Below, piece by piece: positions 21,737-32,766 of a DNA stretch of 64,000 bases (positions within the stretch are counted from its first letter, which is position 1; each line of letters begins with the position of its first letter). The translations under genes and the position numbers were made by a program. This stretch comes from Glaciozyma antarctica PI12 (Eukaryota > Basidiomycota > Microbotryomycetes > Kriegeriales > Camptobasidiaceae). The notes under the pieces are model-generated. The model was not told the DNA's origin. It did not search any database and saw only the letters and a program-made list of their open reading frames with translations. The DNA is taken from contig KZ627162.1 of NCBI GenBank assembly GCA_002917775.1, positions 22,961 to 86,960 on the forward strand, in the 5' to 3' direction.

Positions 21737-23109
21737 CTACACTGACCACAGGCACACCTTGCCATCCTCTCCACCCGTAACAACCGTGGACGTCGTAACA
21801 ACCGTGGACGTCTGCACAACGCAACATCAGCGACTGGCCTTGCGCGGAGAACCTCCAAGACTCACCTTCGAGTCCAAGTACGCACACCGCACGATATCAG
21901 CGTGTCCAGAGCCTCCCAGCGTACGTCCGCCAACTCCAGGAAGCACTTGCTCTAGCACCCAGTGTCCAGGATCCTTGAGGTTGATGATGGCGACGTCCCC
22001 TCTGCGAAGCTTCGTCAGTTCTGAGCTCTCGGGGGGAGCGAGAGGGAACGAACCGCTGCGTTCCTGCCATGATACACATACCACCGAGCGCGGGGTTGTA
22101 GTGCGCGCCGATGAGGTAGTCGGATCGCCAGGGCTCGAGGCAGACGTCGCGAATGTCACCGACGTCGACGATCAAAGTCGACTGCGAAGGGGGAGAAGTC
22201 AGCGAGGTACCTGCAGCGTGTCAAAGGGGAAGGCGTACCTCCTCCACATCCCATAGTTGAACCGTCTCAATCGACGTGACTCCCCAAGCTCCCCTCATCT
22301 CGCCCGCAACCGCACCGTCCAACGCCATCCACCCCGCATCGATCAAGCTCGCTCCGACTTGAGCAGTCGTTAGAAGCGCGTCGTCCTCGTCGACTACTCG
22401 GATGTCGTACGTATTGATGAGGCCGTCGGTAGAGGAAGACATGAGGACATGCGAGAGGGAAGGGTGGAACGAGAGGGCAGTGATGTCGTCCGAGTGGGCT
22501 TCGGTATAGGTTTGCGAGAGGGAAAGATTCCGTAAGTCCCTGCGCGTGTTCAGTCAGAATTTTCCAGAGCGAACGAACGGCGAAGACGAACCAGAGATCA
22601 ATCGCAGACTCGTGGTGATAAAGCTCGGCACCGACGGCCAGGCAAGCGAGGTCGCTGCTCTGCGAACAAGTCAAATAAGGAGCTCCCTTCTTCCCTGACT
22701 TTGTTTGCCCATCAGCGCCACTCCAGGTCCCAGCACGACAGCAGGAAGAGCGCACCCTTGAGCTTGAACGCCTCGCGCGAAAGGTCCCTCGTATCCCACC
22801 CCACTACCGTCCCATCCCTCGCCGTAGTAAACGCAGCCGTTGTCCCCTCTCCTGCTCCAGCCACCAAGCTCGTGATCCCCTTTTGTGAGCTCTTGAGCGT
22901 CGCGAGCGGTTCCAAAGTCGGAGAGAAGGCACGAATGGAGTCGTCCGAGCCAGCAAACAGGTAGCCTCGAGAGGCAGTGGGAATGACGTGGAGGACGTAG
23001 GGTGCGGTCTTGGAGGAGGGAGCAAAGGCGGCTTGAGCTGCTAGGCGGAGGGGAGTCGAGGAAGTGCTGGGAGAGAGGAAGTGCTGGGAGGAGCTCGAGG
23101 GACGGCCAT
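21737..23109 (-). CDS. WDR89-like WD40 protein (right copy)
   Basis: A WD40 beta-propeller resembling WDR89, of unknown biochemical role. Visible parts include PTASRGYLFAGSDDSIRAF, FTTARDGTVVGWDTRDL, GAELYHHESAIDLWD, LSFHPSLSHVLMSSSTDG, STLIVDVGDIRDVCLEPW and the final GGEDGKVCLWSV. Five or more short introns are present. The best start ATG is 23109 (MAVPRAPPSTSS), but a 17-bp tandem duplication at 23058-23091 throws that start out of frame with the propeller. Removing one unit in thought restores agreement, so the copy may be disabled at its N-terminus or use another start. An 18-bp in-frame duplication near the 3' end adds six residues relative to the left copy. It is divergent from RTF1. 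Confidence 0.68.
21738..22178 (-). repeat. Right arm of the long inverted repeat
   Basis: Reverse-complement match to positions 1-423, 18 bp longer because of a tandem duplication. The boundary falls inside the stop codon (TAG here, TAA on the left). The 3' flanks are unrelated. Confidence 0.9.
21777..21812. repeat. 18-bp tandem duplication
   Basis: Two adjacent copies of GTAACAACCGTGGACGTC. In the minus-strand gene this repeats six codons just before the last WD blade. The left arm has one unit. Confidence 0.93.
23058..23091. repeat. 17-bp tandem duplication at the WDR89-like start
   Basis: Two units of GAGGAAGTGCTGGGAG(A/G), differing only in the last base. Because 17 is not a multiple of three, it separates the start codon frame from the propeller frame. 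Confidence 0.85.
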
Positions 23110-23315
23110 TTGAGCTGTTCGAGCCGTTCCAACGGGTAGTGCCGCGTATCCTGAGCTCTTCGAGGTGGGATCCTGTCCTTGACCGAGTTCTAGAGGAGAG
23201 TGCCGGCGAGGGAGCGAGTTGTAGAGGGAAGAGCAGCGAGCGCGAGGACTTGGTCGTTTTCGACTTGCTCCCCAGCTTGCCTTCGTCCCTATCGCCCTCA
23301 GCTTAACACTCAGCC

Positions 23316-25383
23316 ATGGATATCGACGACGATCTCCTCGCACTCGCCGAAGGCACCTCCTCGAAGCGGAGCAAGTCCTCCAAGTCCAAGAGCACCAAGA
23401 GGAAGCGCCCCGCTCAACCTGTACCCGCTCCTGAGTACGCTCTCCTCCTCGTTCAGACGCGCAGGAACTCGGCTGATGGTGGTGCTGCAGTGACTCTGCA
23501 TCTGACATGGACATGTCGTCCGACGAAGACGAGCCGCTGGCACGAAAGGCGCGCAAGGGAGGACGTGACAGCTCGGGAGAGGGTAGCGACAACGACGACC
23601 CCGTCGACCAGTTCCCTCTCGAGGGCAAGTATATCGACGAGGCAGATCGTGCAAGGTGTGTCCATTGCAGCTGCCTGCAGCGTCAGAAGCTGACCTGGGG
23701 CCACAGGATCCTCGGCATGTCGGAGCTTGACCGCGAAGGGATCTTGGGAGAGCGGTCGGAGAAGCTGAACGCGGATAGGCAGAGGGCCGACCTGCGACGG
23801 ATGGTGCAGGAGAAGGAACGGGCAGAAGGAGGGTCGGGGCCGAGTGATGCTGTTACGAGGAGTGGGGGGAGGGAGAGGAAGGCGACGGGAGCTACGTCGA
23901 CGAAGCAGAAGACGCTGGAGAAGCTACGGAGGAAGCGTGAGGAGAAGGGGAAGAAGGCTGAGCGTAGGGTGAGCTCTCGTCGCGGTCCTGACGATGGAGA
24001 CGGGGAGCTAACTCGCTCTGTTCCCAGCACGACGACGACTCTTCCCCTCGACGACGCCACTCCTCCCACGATGCCTACACCGACGATGGGTCAGAGGAAG
24101 GAGAAGTCGATACGTACGAGGAGGTCGCGGCTGCTGTCGCCAAGGGCTCGAAGAAGGGTGGAGAGGCTGCAGGGCCGGCGGACTTGAAGGACGTGATGGT
24201 GACGAGGGCAAAGCTGGCCGAGTTCTGTGGTGCGCCTTGGTTTGCAGAATGGGTCACTGGTGCGTCTATTCTCCCTGAGCGGAAGAGCGAGCGAGGAGCT
24301 GATGTGAGGTCGGAACGCAGGCGCTTGGGTGCGATACTTGATCGGGGAGGACAACGAACGCCAGCCGGTGTACAGGCTCTGCCAGGTCACTGGTGCGTTT
24401 ATCCCTTACTGTTCTTCGGCGCGACGTCTGACACTGCGACAACGCAGCCGTCAAGGAGGAGCCTACCCGACCGTACCGATTCGAGAACGTCAACACCGAC
24501 ATACAGCTCGAGCTCGCGCACTCTAAGTCGATCCGATACTTTCCGATGGAGGGAGTTTCGAACAGTCCTTTCAGTTCGGTGCGTTGCCTTCTCCTGCGCA
24601 AGACGCCTCGCATGCTGAGTGAGCCATCGCAACAGCGCGAATTCGGACGTCTCGCGCAAACCCTCGAGGCCGAAGGAGACGCTTTACCTTTGCAAAAGGA
24701 AGTGCACAAGATTCGCGACAAGCTAGCCAAGCACACCGACTTCATCCTTACCGAGGTGCGTACTCCCGTCTCTCTCACTCCTCGCTGAGCTGACACGCTC
24801 TCGCAGGCGGACGTCTCCTCGATCCTCGCCAAGAAGGGCAACCGCCTCAACCCCGCTCAAGGCAAAGCCAAGCTCCTCATTCAACGCGATTTCGCCATCT
24901 CCACTTCGAACGACGAGCTCCTCGCCGAAGTCCAAGCCAAGCTCGCCGAATTCGACGCCCCTGCCCCTGTGCCAGGAACCGAGACGGAGGCGGAACGGAT
25001 GAAGAAGGTCAACGAGCGGAATAGGGCGAGCAACAGGGAGGAGATCAAGAGGGCCGAGTCGAGGAACCAGGATGCGAGGATCAAGCAGGCTGCTGCGCTA
25101 GCGAGGGGAGATTCAGGGATCAAGCTCGATGCGAGTGCGAGGGTCAAGACGATGACGAGGTTGACGTACGATCGGTGAGTCTCTTTCGTGTACGTGCGGT
25201 TGACGATGAGCTGACTTGCTCGCTCGCAGGGACACGCCTTCTCGCCCTTCGACTCCCCAGCCTGGAACGCCCACCAGCGGCGGCGCCACGCCACTCGCTG
25301 TTGACCAGCCGAAAGCAAAGCAGAGTCGGTTCGAAGAGCTGGTGGCGAAGCGTGTGCAGGTCGACGTCGATTTGGATTTCTGA
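23316..25383 (+). CDS. RTF1: RNA polymerase-associated protein Rtf1 (Paf1 complex)
   Basis: Rtf1 links the Paf1 complex to elongating RNA polymerase II and promotes histone H2B ubiquitylation. The N-terminus MDIDDDLLALAEG is acidic and Ser/Lys-rich. The histone-modification region (ILGMSELDREGILGERSEKL) and a basic helix (KTLEKLRRKREEKGKKAER) follow. The Plus3 domain is clear: DVMVTRAKLAEFCGAPWF, GRYLIGEDNERQPVYRLCQV, YRFENVNTDIQLELAHSKS. After it come the coiled region EVHKIRDKLAKHTDFILTE and a C-terminal helix, ending RVQVDVDLDF with TGA at 25381. About eight short introns. All parts expected of the family are present in order, and no frame problem was seen. Confidence 0.93.
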
Positions 25384-26663
25384 GCGAGCGGGGAGGGGAT
25401 TGTCAAGGAGCTGGTGTTTATTCAAGGGAGGGTGTCATAGTTTTGTTTAGCGGAAACGATACGTCGTGTAGAGAATCGAACGAGCCGTGGCCTGCCTCGC
25501 TGCGACCGAAACTCAACAACGGTCGTCGTCGTCGTCGTCTCCCAAAAAGGGGAAGCAGCACAGGTCACGAAGGTTCGTTCGTTGAGGCTTCGCCTTTCAC
25601 TTGCAATGTGCTGCGTTTCTCGCTCTCCAAGCTTCCAATTGCGAGATGTACAGTGGAGAGACTGCCAAGAACAGAGTTCCAGGTCGCGAAGCTATCGGCC
25701 CCGGCTACGTTCCTTATTTTAGGCTTCGCCTTTCACTTGCAATGTGCTGCGTTTCTCGCTCTCCAAGCTTCCAATTGCGAGATGTACAGTGGAGAGACTG
25801 CCAAGAAGGAGGACAGAGTTCCAGGTCGCGAAGCTATCGGCCCCGGCTACATTCCTTATTTTCAGCAGCCTCTGTCTTGCTCTGCCGTCATTGTTTAGCT
25901 TTGCACACGCAGCCAGCGTTTGCTGGAACCTGTACGCGATTGAAAAGTACGAACGCCGAGGACGCTGGGTCGCGTACCCACCTCCAGAACCAAACGGACC
26001 GAGGTCGACTTGTGGTCGTTTCCCTCTCCTCGTACTCAGATTGGACGTACACTAATCCACGTACAGACTGTCAACAGGGAGGCGGAGGCTACGCCGTTTA
26101 AAAAGCGACGGCACAGTCCCCCTTCGCAACTAGCTTCGTTTTTGTTAGGGTGACCCCTCCGAAGGACAACAAGTAGTCCGAGGATCGAGAAAGATGCACT
26201 CTTCGGCGGTTGTGCACACCCCGGTCCGCTTCATTTCGAGAAGAAGAGGTTCGGCAGCGAGGTTGACCCTGCAGAAAGTTGAAAGCCTGGGCCAAAAAAT
26301 GTGGTCGACCTCAATCTCTCCTCCCGCTCCAGGTTCCTTCCTCCTCCCCGCCTCTGCTGCTCGACCATTCTGCTCTGCTCTCCTCGGAAGCGCGCGAGCT
26401 CAGCGTGCTTGGACAGCGTGATGGGGCCCCGAGCTTTCGCCACAATCTCGACGGCACCGCCCGTTCTGAGACGCTGGGCTTCCTGGGACTCCTCGAGGTT
26501 CGTTCGTCGCTTGGCAATCCTCCCTTGAGTTCGGTACGGCTCCTCCTGCTCGACGAAACCGAGAGGTGGGGGAGTGGGAAGGGGTGGGAGACCCTGCGCA
26601 GGCCCACAGTTTAAGAGGAGGTCGTTCCTGGTTTCGCTGTTGGTTCTTCAACAGTTGGGCAAG
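25384..26663. other. Long intergenic region
   Basis: About 1.28 kb between RTF1 and the transporter remnant. It holds a (GTC)6 run at 25522-25539 and a tandem repeat at 25585-25862. The rest shows no convincing gene. It may include the former promoter of the transporter remnant. Confidence 0.5.
25585..25862. repeat. Tandem direct repeat, two units of 136 and 142 bp
   Basis: Unit 1 (25585-25720) and unit 2 (25721-25862) both begin AGGCTTCGCCTTTCACTTGC and end near CCGGCTAC(G/A)TTCCTTATTTT. The second has a 6-bp insertion (GCCAAGAAGGAGGACAG against GCCAAGAACAG). The units are otherwise nearly identical, so the duplication is recent. No coding function seen. Confidence 0.92.
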
Positions 26664-28000
26664 ATGTCTGCTCTCAAGAACGCAGAGTCGATCCCATAAG
26701 ACCACAAGGCTGCCCTCTCTCACAGCTCCGACACCGACAATGGCGCCGTCGAGTCGCAGCCAAAGTTTGATCCTGCGTTTGAAGCCGCTACTCTGTACGT
26801 GCTGTCCCTTTCCCCCTCGTCCAGTGCTATGTGCTAACGTGTAACGCTCTTCACAGGAGCCAGATTGACCGTCGTCTTCTGATCATCCTCGGCGCAGTCT
26901 AGTAAGGTGTTCCCCCTCGCCCCCCGAGTTTAGGCGCTGACGCCCGCGTTTCTCTCCAGCGCCATCTCGCTCATCGACCGCACAAAAAGCTCTGGGCCTT
27001 CTCTTTCAGTCTTCAGTTAGTTTCCATTCGTGCCTTGCCGACACCCGATTTTCTGACTCGCCTCCCCCCAGTGTGCTCGACTTTGCCCGCGTACGCTTTC
27101 GCCTACTTCCTCCCCGTCATTCTCGCTGGAGGAGGATACTCGACCGAGCTCTCCCTCATCCTCTCCGCACCCCCGTACGTTTTTGGTGCCATCTACACTT
27201 TCGGCGTAAGTCCAGTTCGCTTTTTGCTCTGCTCGGCGCAGCTCGCTAACCTCCTTGTCGCCGCCTTCAGATTGCCTACGCCGCCGACAAGACTCGCAAG
27301 CGTGAACTCTTTATCGCCGTCAACGCCACTGTCTGCTTCATCGGACTCCTCATCATGGCGTACGGTGACAAGATCGGTGTTCGCTACATGGGTGAGTGCG
27401 AGTGAGCCTTTTCCTCGATTCCTTCCCGCTGACGACTTGCACAGGGTCTTTCCTCGCGATCGCTGGATGCCAATGCAACGTCCCTAGTGCCCTCCCCTAC
27501 CAGGCCAACAACGTCACCTCGTGAGTTTCTCCAGCGCCTGCGAACCTCGCATTCCAGAACTGACGACCTCGCTCTCTCCAGCCACTCCAAGCGTGCCGTC
27601 TCCTCGGCCCTTATCATCGGCTTTGGAGGTATCGGAGGCATCATGGCTTCCACCGTCTGTACGTCTTCCTCTCCCTCTCCTCTCCGTTGCGAAGCTGACC
27701 TCTTTGTTCCCCAGACCGCCAGGTTGACTTCCCCGTTCTTCCCTCATCCTCGTCTCTCCTTAAATACCAACTGACCCTCCCCAAATCGGCAGAAGTACCT
27801 CATCGGCCTCTGGACCAGTACGTCCCTCCTTCTCCTCCGCTCCTGAAAGCTCGCTACCGCCCTTCGCAGCGATCGGATGCCAGATCCTCATCTTTATCCT
27901 CCTCGGTGTCCTCTCGTGGCACTTTAAGGCCTCGAACAAGGAGGTTCTTGCGGGTAGGAGGGTGCTCGAGGGCAGGCCTGGATTTTTGTACACCCTGTGA
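26664..28000 (+). pseudogene. Allantoate-permease-type (Dal5 family) MFS transporter remnant
   Basis: The reading MSALKNAESIP meets an in-frame TAA at 26697-26699. The same frame then continues as DHKAALSHSSDTDNGAVESQ and PKFDPAFEAATL, typical of this anion:cation symporter family. The first helix begins RRLLIILGAVYAISLIDRT. It is joined directly, in another frame, to KKLWAFSF and STLPAYAFAYFLPVILAGGG, which belong to the second half of the transporter. Roughly helices 2-6, about 250 residues, are missing. The C-terminal half (LFIAVNATVCFIGLLIMAYG, GSFLAIAGCQCNVPSALPYQ, GFGGIGGIMAST, ILIFILLGVLSWHF, GRPGFLYTL) is otherwise well preserved with short introns. An early nonsense codon plus a large internal deletion make this a fairly sure pseudogene. 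Family members carry ureides or other organic anions. Confidence 0.78.
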
Positions 28001-29273
28001 GCGAAGCGACGCAGAGCTCTCCGTGAGCGTGCGAAGGCTTGGTTCGAGAGCGAGGATTTTTAGTTGTGCTTTGAAATACCGTTTCTTACGATGAGCCAGC
28101 TCGGCAGGAGGAGGGGAGGGAGTGGAGCGGTGGGGCGAGGGCGGTCTGAGAGCGGTGTGTTGTTTGAGAACTCTGTGATTCTTGAGCGCTGTGGACTCGA
28201 GGAGGAACTACGAACCGGCTTCAAGCAAGGCTTAGAACGAGAGCGCAGAGGGATTCCTCCCAACGAAGCAGAAAATTCGCCTGCGAAGTCAAAACCCCCG
28301 CGGACTTGTGGGGAATTTCGAGCTTTCAGCAGTCCGCTTCGTCCTGGTTGCGCTTTGTGCGCCTGCGAGGAGAGCAAGAATGGCTAGTTCAAGGGCACGG
28401 CGACGAGGTTAGCTTGGAAGAAAGATAGACCGGGACCAGCCGGGGATGCGTCTGGAGGAGGCGCAACGAGGAGAGGGGAGCTGGGACTCGTTCAGCAGTC
28501 CTGCTGGGCAGCGTTACACCTCCCTGTACGAGTTTAAAGACGTCGGAGAGAGCAGGAAGCGCCAGAGGAACTTGTGGCCTGGGCTGAGGCAGCGGAGGCA
28601 TCGATTTCGCCCACGCCGCCTGAAGTCTTCCCACTCCGAGACCCACCGCTGACCCCAGCTGGAGCTCAGATCTCCACCGTAACCTTCTCCGCACGCCGAC
28701 TAGACGACAGGACAGCCCTCAGGCAGCCTCAGACAGCTCGCGCCCACCTTTGGCGTCGCGGTCAGCATCGAGCAGTCCCGTTTGGTGAGTGGAGCGTTTC
28801 TTCCTGGCCCAGGCCGACAGCTGACCGCCTTTGCTGGTCTTCAGCTCCTTCCCTGGACAGCTCCCACCTACTCTATTCGGCCTCAGCCCTTACCCCGCCC
28901 TTCTCTCCCCTCCGTGTCCTCGGCGGAATCAGCTCCGATTCCAACCTTGCCCTCTCCGCCCATCGACCTCGTCACCGTCTTGATCGCCCAGTCTCTCCAG
29001 ATCCACTCTCTCTAGAGTGCTCGAGTGTTCTCCTTCGCCCGGACCTGGGGCCAACCCTGAAACGCTCTCCGAACTGTGAGTCCGAGACCACCCCTCCCAG
29101 AGTCCGCCACTGATCGTCTCCCCTTCTGTGAGCGCAGAGGGAGTTTATCTACTCGTACCCCGCACAGTTCTACGAACAGGACCAGCTCCACTACCAGCAC
29201 CTCTCGCAAGAGAAACGACACAGCCACCTCCTCGTCCCCCGCCCCTTCGACCCTCCCTTTCCCTTCGAACGGA
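28001..29273. other. Intergenic / 5' leader of the REG1-like gene
   Basis: About 1.27 kb. A possible leader exon ends near 29060 (GANPETLSEL, then GTGAGT) and would splice to about 29140, giving an open N-terminal extension in frame with the downstream CDS, but no ATG was found for it. The rest shows no recognised gene. Confidence 0.4.
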
Positions 29274-32195
29274 ATGACCCACGTCCTCAGCTCTCCTCCT
29301 CTCCTACCCACCTCCGCCATTCCCATGCCGCCCGTAGCACACTACCGGGCTCCGTCCCCTCCTCCCCTCGACGCGCCTCTCCTCGACAACTCCCCTTCGT
29401 CCTCTCCGCCTTCCGCCTCGGAGCCCTCGACCCCCGTCAACCACAGTCACTCGAACGTCGTCCCCGCCTACCCCTATAACGTCTCGATGCTCCCGCAGAC
29501 GCACAATGGACCGACTCCGGACGACCTGGGCATCACGACCCACCTGCCATCGATCTGCGTCGACTACCTCTCGCACGATTGGGAGGAGGATGATATCTGG
29601 ACGAGCTGGAAGGCCATGACGAGGCACAAGAGCGAGATTGCGAACGGGGTGAGGCTGGAGAACGCGAGTTGGCGGACCTGGGCGAAGCAGCGTGGCAAGC
29701 TCAAGACGATCAGTCCCGAGACCCTCAACTGGTGCGTTGCTCTCGAGTGCTCGTAGGATGGGAGTAGCTAACGAATGTGGTGGACTGCAGGCTCAAGGAC
29801 AGCGACGTGACCTGGCTTTACGGACCTCTTCACACCGCCATCCACGCCGTCCCGCCTCCCCGCATCGCAACCGCCAGCGAGCGACTAGGTCTCGAGCCTC
29901 TACGATCCCTCTCCGACTCGAAGAAGGTCCGGGACAAGAAGCCTCCCCCGATCACCAAGCCCATCCTCAAGTACCGCTCCCTCTCCGACATCCTCCTCCC
30001 TGCCGGCAGCCCCGCCTCTCCCATCCTCGAGCACGTCGGGATGGACTTCGATTCGAGCGCCGCCTCCATCTCCTCCAAGTCGGACTCAAACCTCGCACGG
30101 ATGGGCCTGAACCGCAAGCGGTCGCCGGTCCATTCGCCGCGTGAGCTGTCGCCGGACCGCGCGATGATGTCCGACTCGTCCTCGTCGAACGCGTCTCGGA
30201 ACGGCGACACGAAGCGCCACATCAGCTTCAATCACCGCGTCGAGCAGTGCATCGCCATCGACTCGACCAACCCCGCGCAGAAGTACCCGACGATGAACTC
30301 GGGATCGGAGGACGACGGGGACGACGAGGACGACGTCTTGACGTTCAAGTCGAGCTCGAGCCCGCGCGTCGCGTCCTTTGGGCCGTCGGCGATGAGCGCA
30401 GCGCATGCACGGTCGTATTCGAACCGAGCTGAGCCGCACACGATCTCCTGGCTAGGACCGACGACGCTCAAGAGCGTCGAGCTGTACCCCGCGCCGTCCC
30501 CTGCCGTCGTCTATCAGAACGAAGCCGACTCGCCGGCGAGCAGGCAGGGCTATGGCAAGGCGGTGGTGACGTCCAAGCCGCAGGAGGAGGAGGAGCCGCA
30601 GGCGGGGCGGCAGCAGGCGAGTCGGAGAGCGATGTATGACTACTCTGCGACGGGAGGACCGACGAGCCCGTGGGACGCGGACGACGACGAGGACTATGCG
30701 ATGGGGTTTGACTACTTTACGGGACCGGACGTCGGCGTCGGGGACGAGTACGATATGGCCCAGTACGGCTCTCAGCACGTCAACAACTACCAGTCCAACG
30801 CGCCGGCGGCCTACCACTCCAACGGACCCTACTCGCCTTCCTCCCCCTACGCCCCCTCTCCCTCGCACTCGAGCGTCACCTCGACCGAGTCCTCTCCGAA
30901 CCACTCGCGCCGGTGCTCCAACACGCCCACCCCGAAATCTCCCTCCGGCTCCACCCCTCCCTCCCCTTCTTCCTCCGTCCCCTCAGGCGGCATTCGAGGC
31001 CCCCACGCTCCGCCCGTCACCAAGGACGCCGTCCCGCCGAAACGGTCGATCCTCAAGAATCGGTCGCGCGAAAGCTCCGTCTCGCACGACGAACCTGCTC
31101 ACCCCTCCCAGTCCGCCCACTTTGGCAGCGCTTCTCTCTCCACCTCTCCCCCCTCGTCCTCCCCTTCGCCCACCTCGGCCTCCCCCGAGACCTCCCCTCA
31201 CGCATCGTCGTCCTCCCTCGCCGCCGTCATGGCCTCAGCTGGCATCCCTCAGGCCGTCCATATGCGCTCAGGACCCACCGGGATCCGCCGCGTTAGCTCC
31301 GAGGAAGTCGTACGCGAAGCTCGAGGACGATCGACGAGTCGAGGATCGTCGTGCTCGCTTGAGCGGAGCGCGTCGGCGGATCGAAGGAGCAGCTCGAGCA
31401 TCTCTCCCTCGTCGAGCTACTCGCCTCCGATCTCTGTCGGGCCCCCGGCACGCCCGGTTGGGACGTTTGGTCGGCAGGAGAAGGGGAGGGGAGCAGTGGA
31501 TTCCCTCCAGCTCGTTGGGAGGGTCGTTGATTGGAGGGAGCCTGCCGGATTTGCCGGAGGCGTCGAGCGAGAGTGAGACGGAGACGGTTAGGGCTCAGCC
31601 GGTGGAGGACGTCGTCGTCGAGGCGCACGAGCATACGCGCGCCAGGAGGCTCAGCAACGACGGGTCGGAAAGCGGCGAGATTGAGCAAGTCGAGGATGTC
31701 GTCCTCCACTCGCCGGAGGGGACGACGACCTCGCTCATCACTCCTCCTCCCCTCGTTCCTGCGCCTACGACCTCCGGCCCTCCGCGGTACCGCCAGCCTT
31801 CGCCCGGGACGCCTACGACGTCGACGAACGACGAGGAGGGACAAGGGAAGCACGTCGAGACGCCTTCGCTTTCGGGCTCGCCGGCGCTCGATCCTGCGGA
31901 CCTGGCGGCGGCGACTTGGTCCGACGAACTTGCCGTCGCACCCTCGTACGCTCGGCGTTCCCTCCTGCGTGCGGCGCGCGGAGGACACGCGAGTGGGGGA
32001 CTCGAGAGGGTGGAGAGTCGCAGGTCGATCGATAGTGGGCGAGGGTCGACGGGCGGAGACGATTATGGGTTCGGGTATTACGATGGGGAGGGGGAGACGG
32101 GGATCGTCGGGAGAACGTTGGAGGTGGCGGGGACGGCGACAGATCTGCTGGGAGCGATCTCGAAGGGGATTTGGAACCTCGGGAGGAGGTCGTAG
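29274..32195 (+). CDS. REG1: REG1-like protein phosphatase 1 regulatory subunit
   Basis: Reg1-type proteins target PP1 (Glc7) to the Snf1 kinase and so control glucose repression. The diagnostic DUF1752 block is intact: CVDYLSHDWEEDDIWTSWKA, then WRTWAKQRGKLKTISPETLN and WLKDSDVTWLYGPL across one intron. The second hallmark is KRHISFNHRVEQCIAID. The rest is long, disordered and Ser/Pro-rich. The C-terminus GRTLEVAGTATDLLGAISKG ends with TAG at 32193. Between about 31440 and 31500 the frame must change to join this tail, without a clear intron, so an indel or non-canonical splice is possible. ATG 29274 is the first ATG in frame; an upstream extension without ATG exists. Confidence 0.8.
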
Positions 32196-32766
32196 GGCGC
32201 GCTCGCTTGGCTTCTTTCATCTTACAGACCCCATATCCTTACAGCTTAGTTCTCTTACACCACTCACCCTTTCGAAGTTGCTTGCACACGCTCCGTTTCT
32301 TAGATCCACACGAACCCTTCGTTCGATATAGCTACACCTTCCTCTTTCTCCCGCATGTTCCTGGTACTAGTATTCCTGTATAATTCCAAGATTCTTCGTG
32401 ATCGCACTCGAGTGGGAGCTGTTCGAGAGGAGACCAGAGCCAGAGCGGAGTCCGCTGGGGGAGGAGCGGTGCGCCTGGAGGACTTCGACTTTCGCGGAGT
32501 CAGGTTCGTCTTGCTCCCAGCTCCCTCCTCCGCCTTGGTTGCTCGCACAGGACAGCCTACACGCGCCTTAGGTCGCCAGCTCTCTCCTCAGCAAGCCGCC
32601 TTCGCGCCAGCACCGCGCCTTTTGCCGTCGTCGTCCTCTACTCCTCTGTTCCCCCGCGCCTTCCTCCCACGACCACTCCCTCTCCCGCAACTCTCCAAGG
32701 ACTCGCGTCCTCTTCCACCTCCTTCCTTCACGCGCGCGCTCCCGCCGCAAGCAACTCGCGACAAAC
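32196..32766. other. Intergenic, REG1-like 3' / PRP4 5'
   Basis: About 570 bp between two plus-strand genes. It begins with a T-rich stretch likely to include the REG1-like 3' UTR and ends with pyrimidine-rich sequence before the PRP4 start, common in upstream regions here. No gene recognised. Confidence 0.45.

Noticed and set aside
25522-25539. (GTC)6 run here and (TCG)7 run at 59655-59676
   Set aside because: Simple triplet repeats common in GC-rich DNA; their flanks are not related in a way that suggests a shared element.
30636-32195. A 519-codon Arg/Thr/Pro-rich frame overlapping the REG1-like gene
   Set aside because: Its first part is the shifted shadow of the REG1-like frame. Only the last ~230 codons, which carry the family C-terminus, look real, and they are included in that gene.
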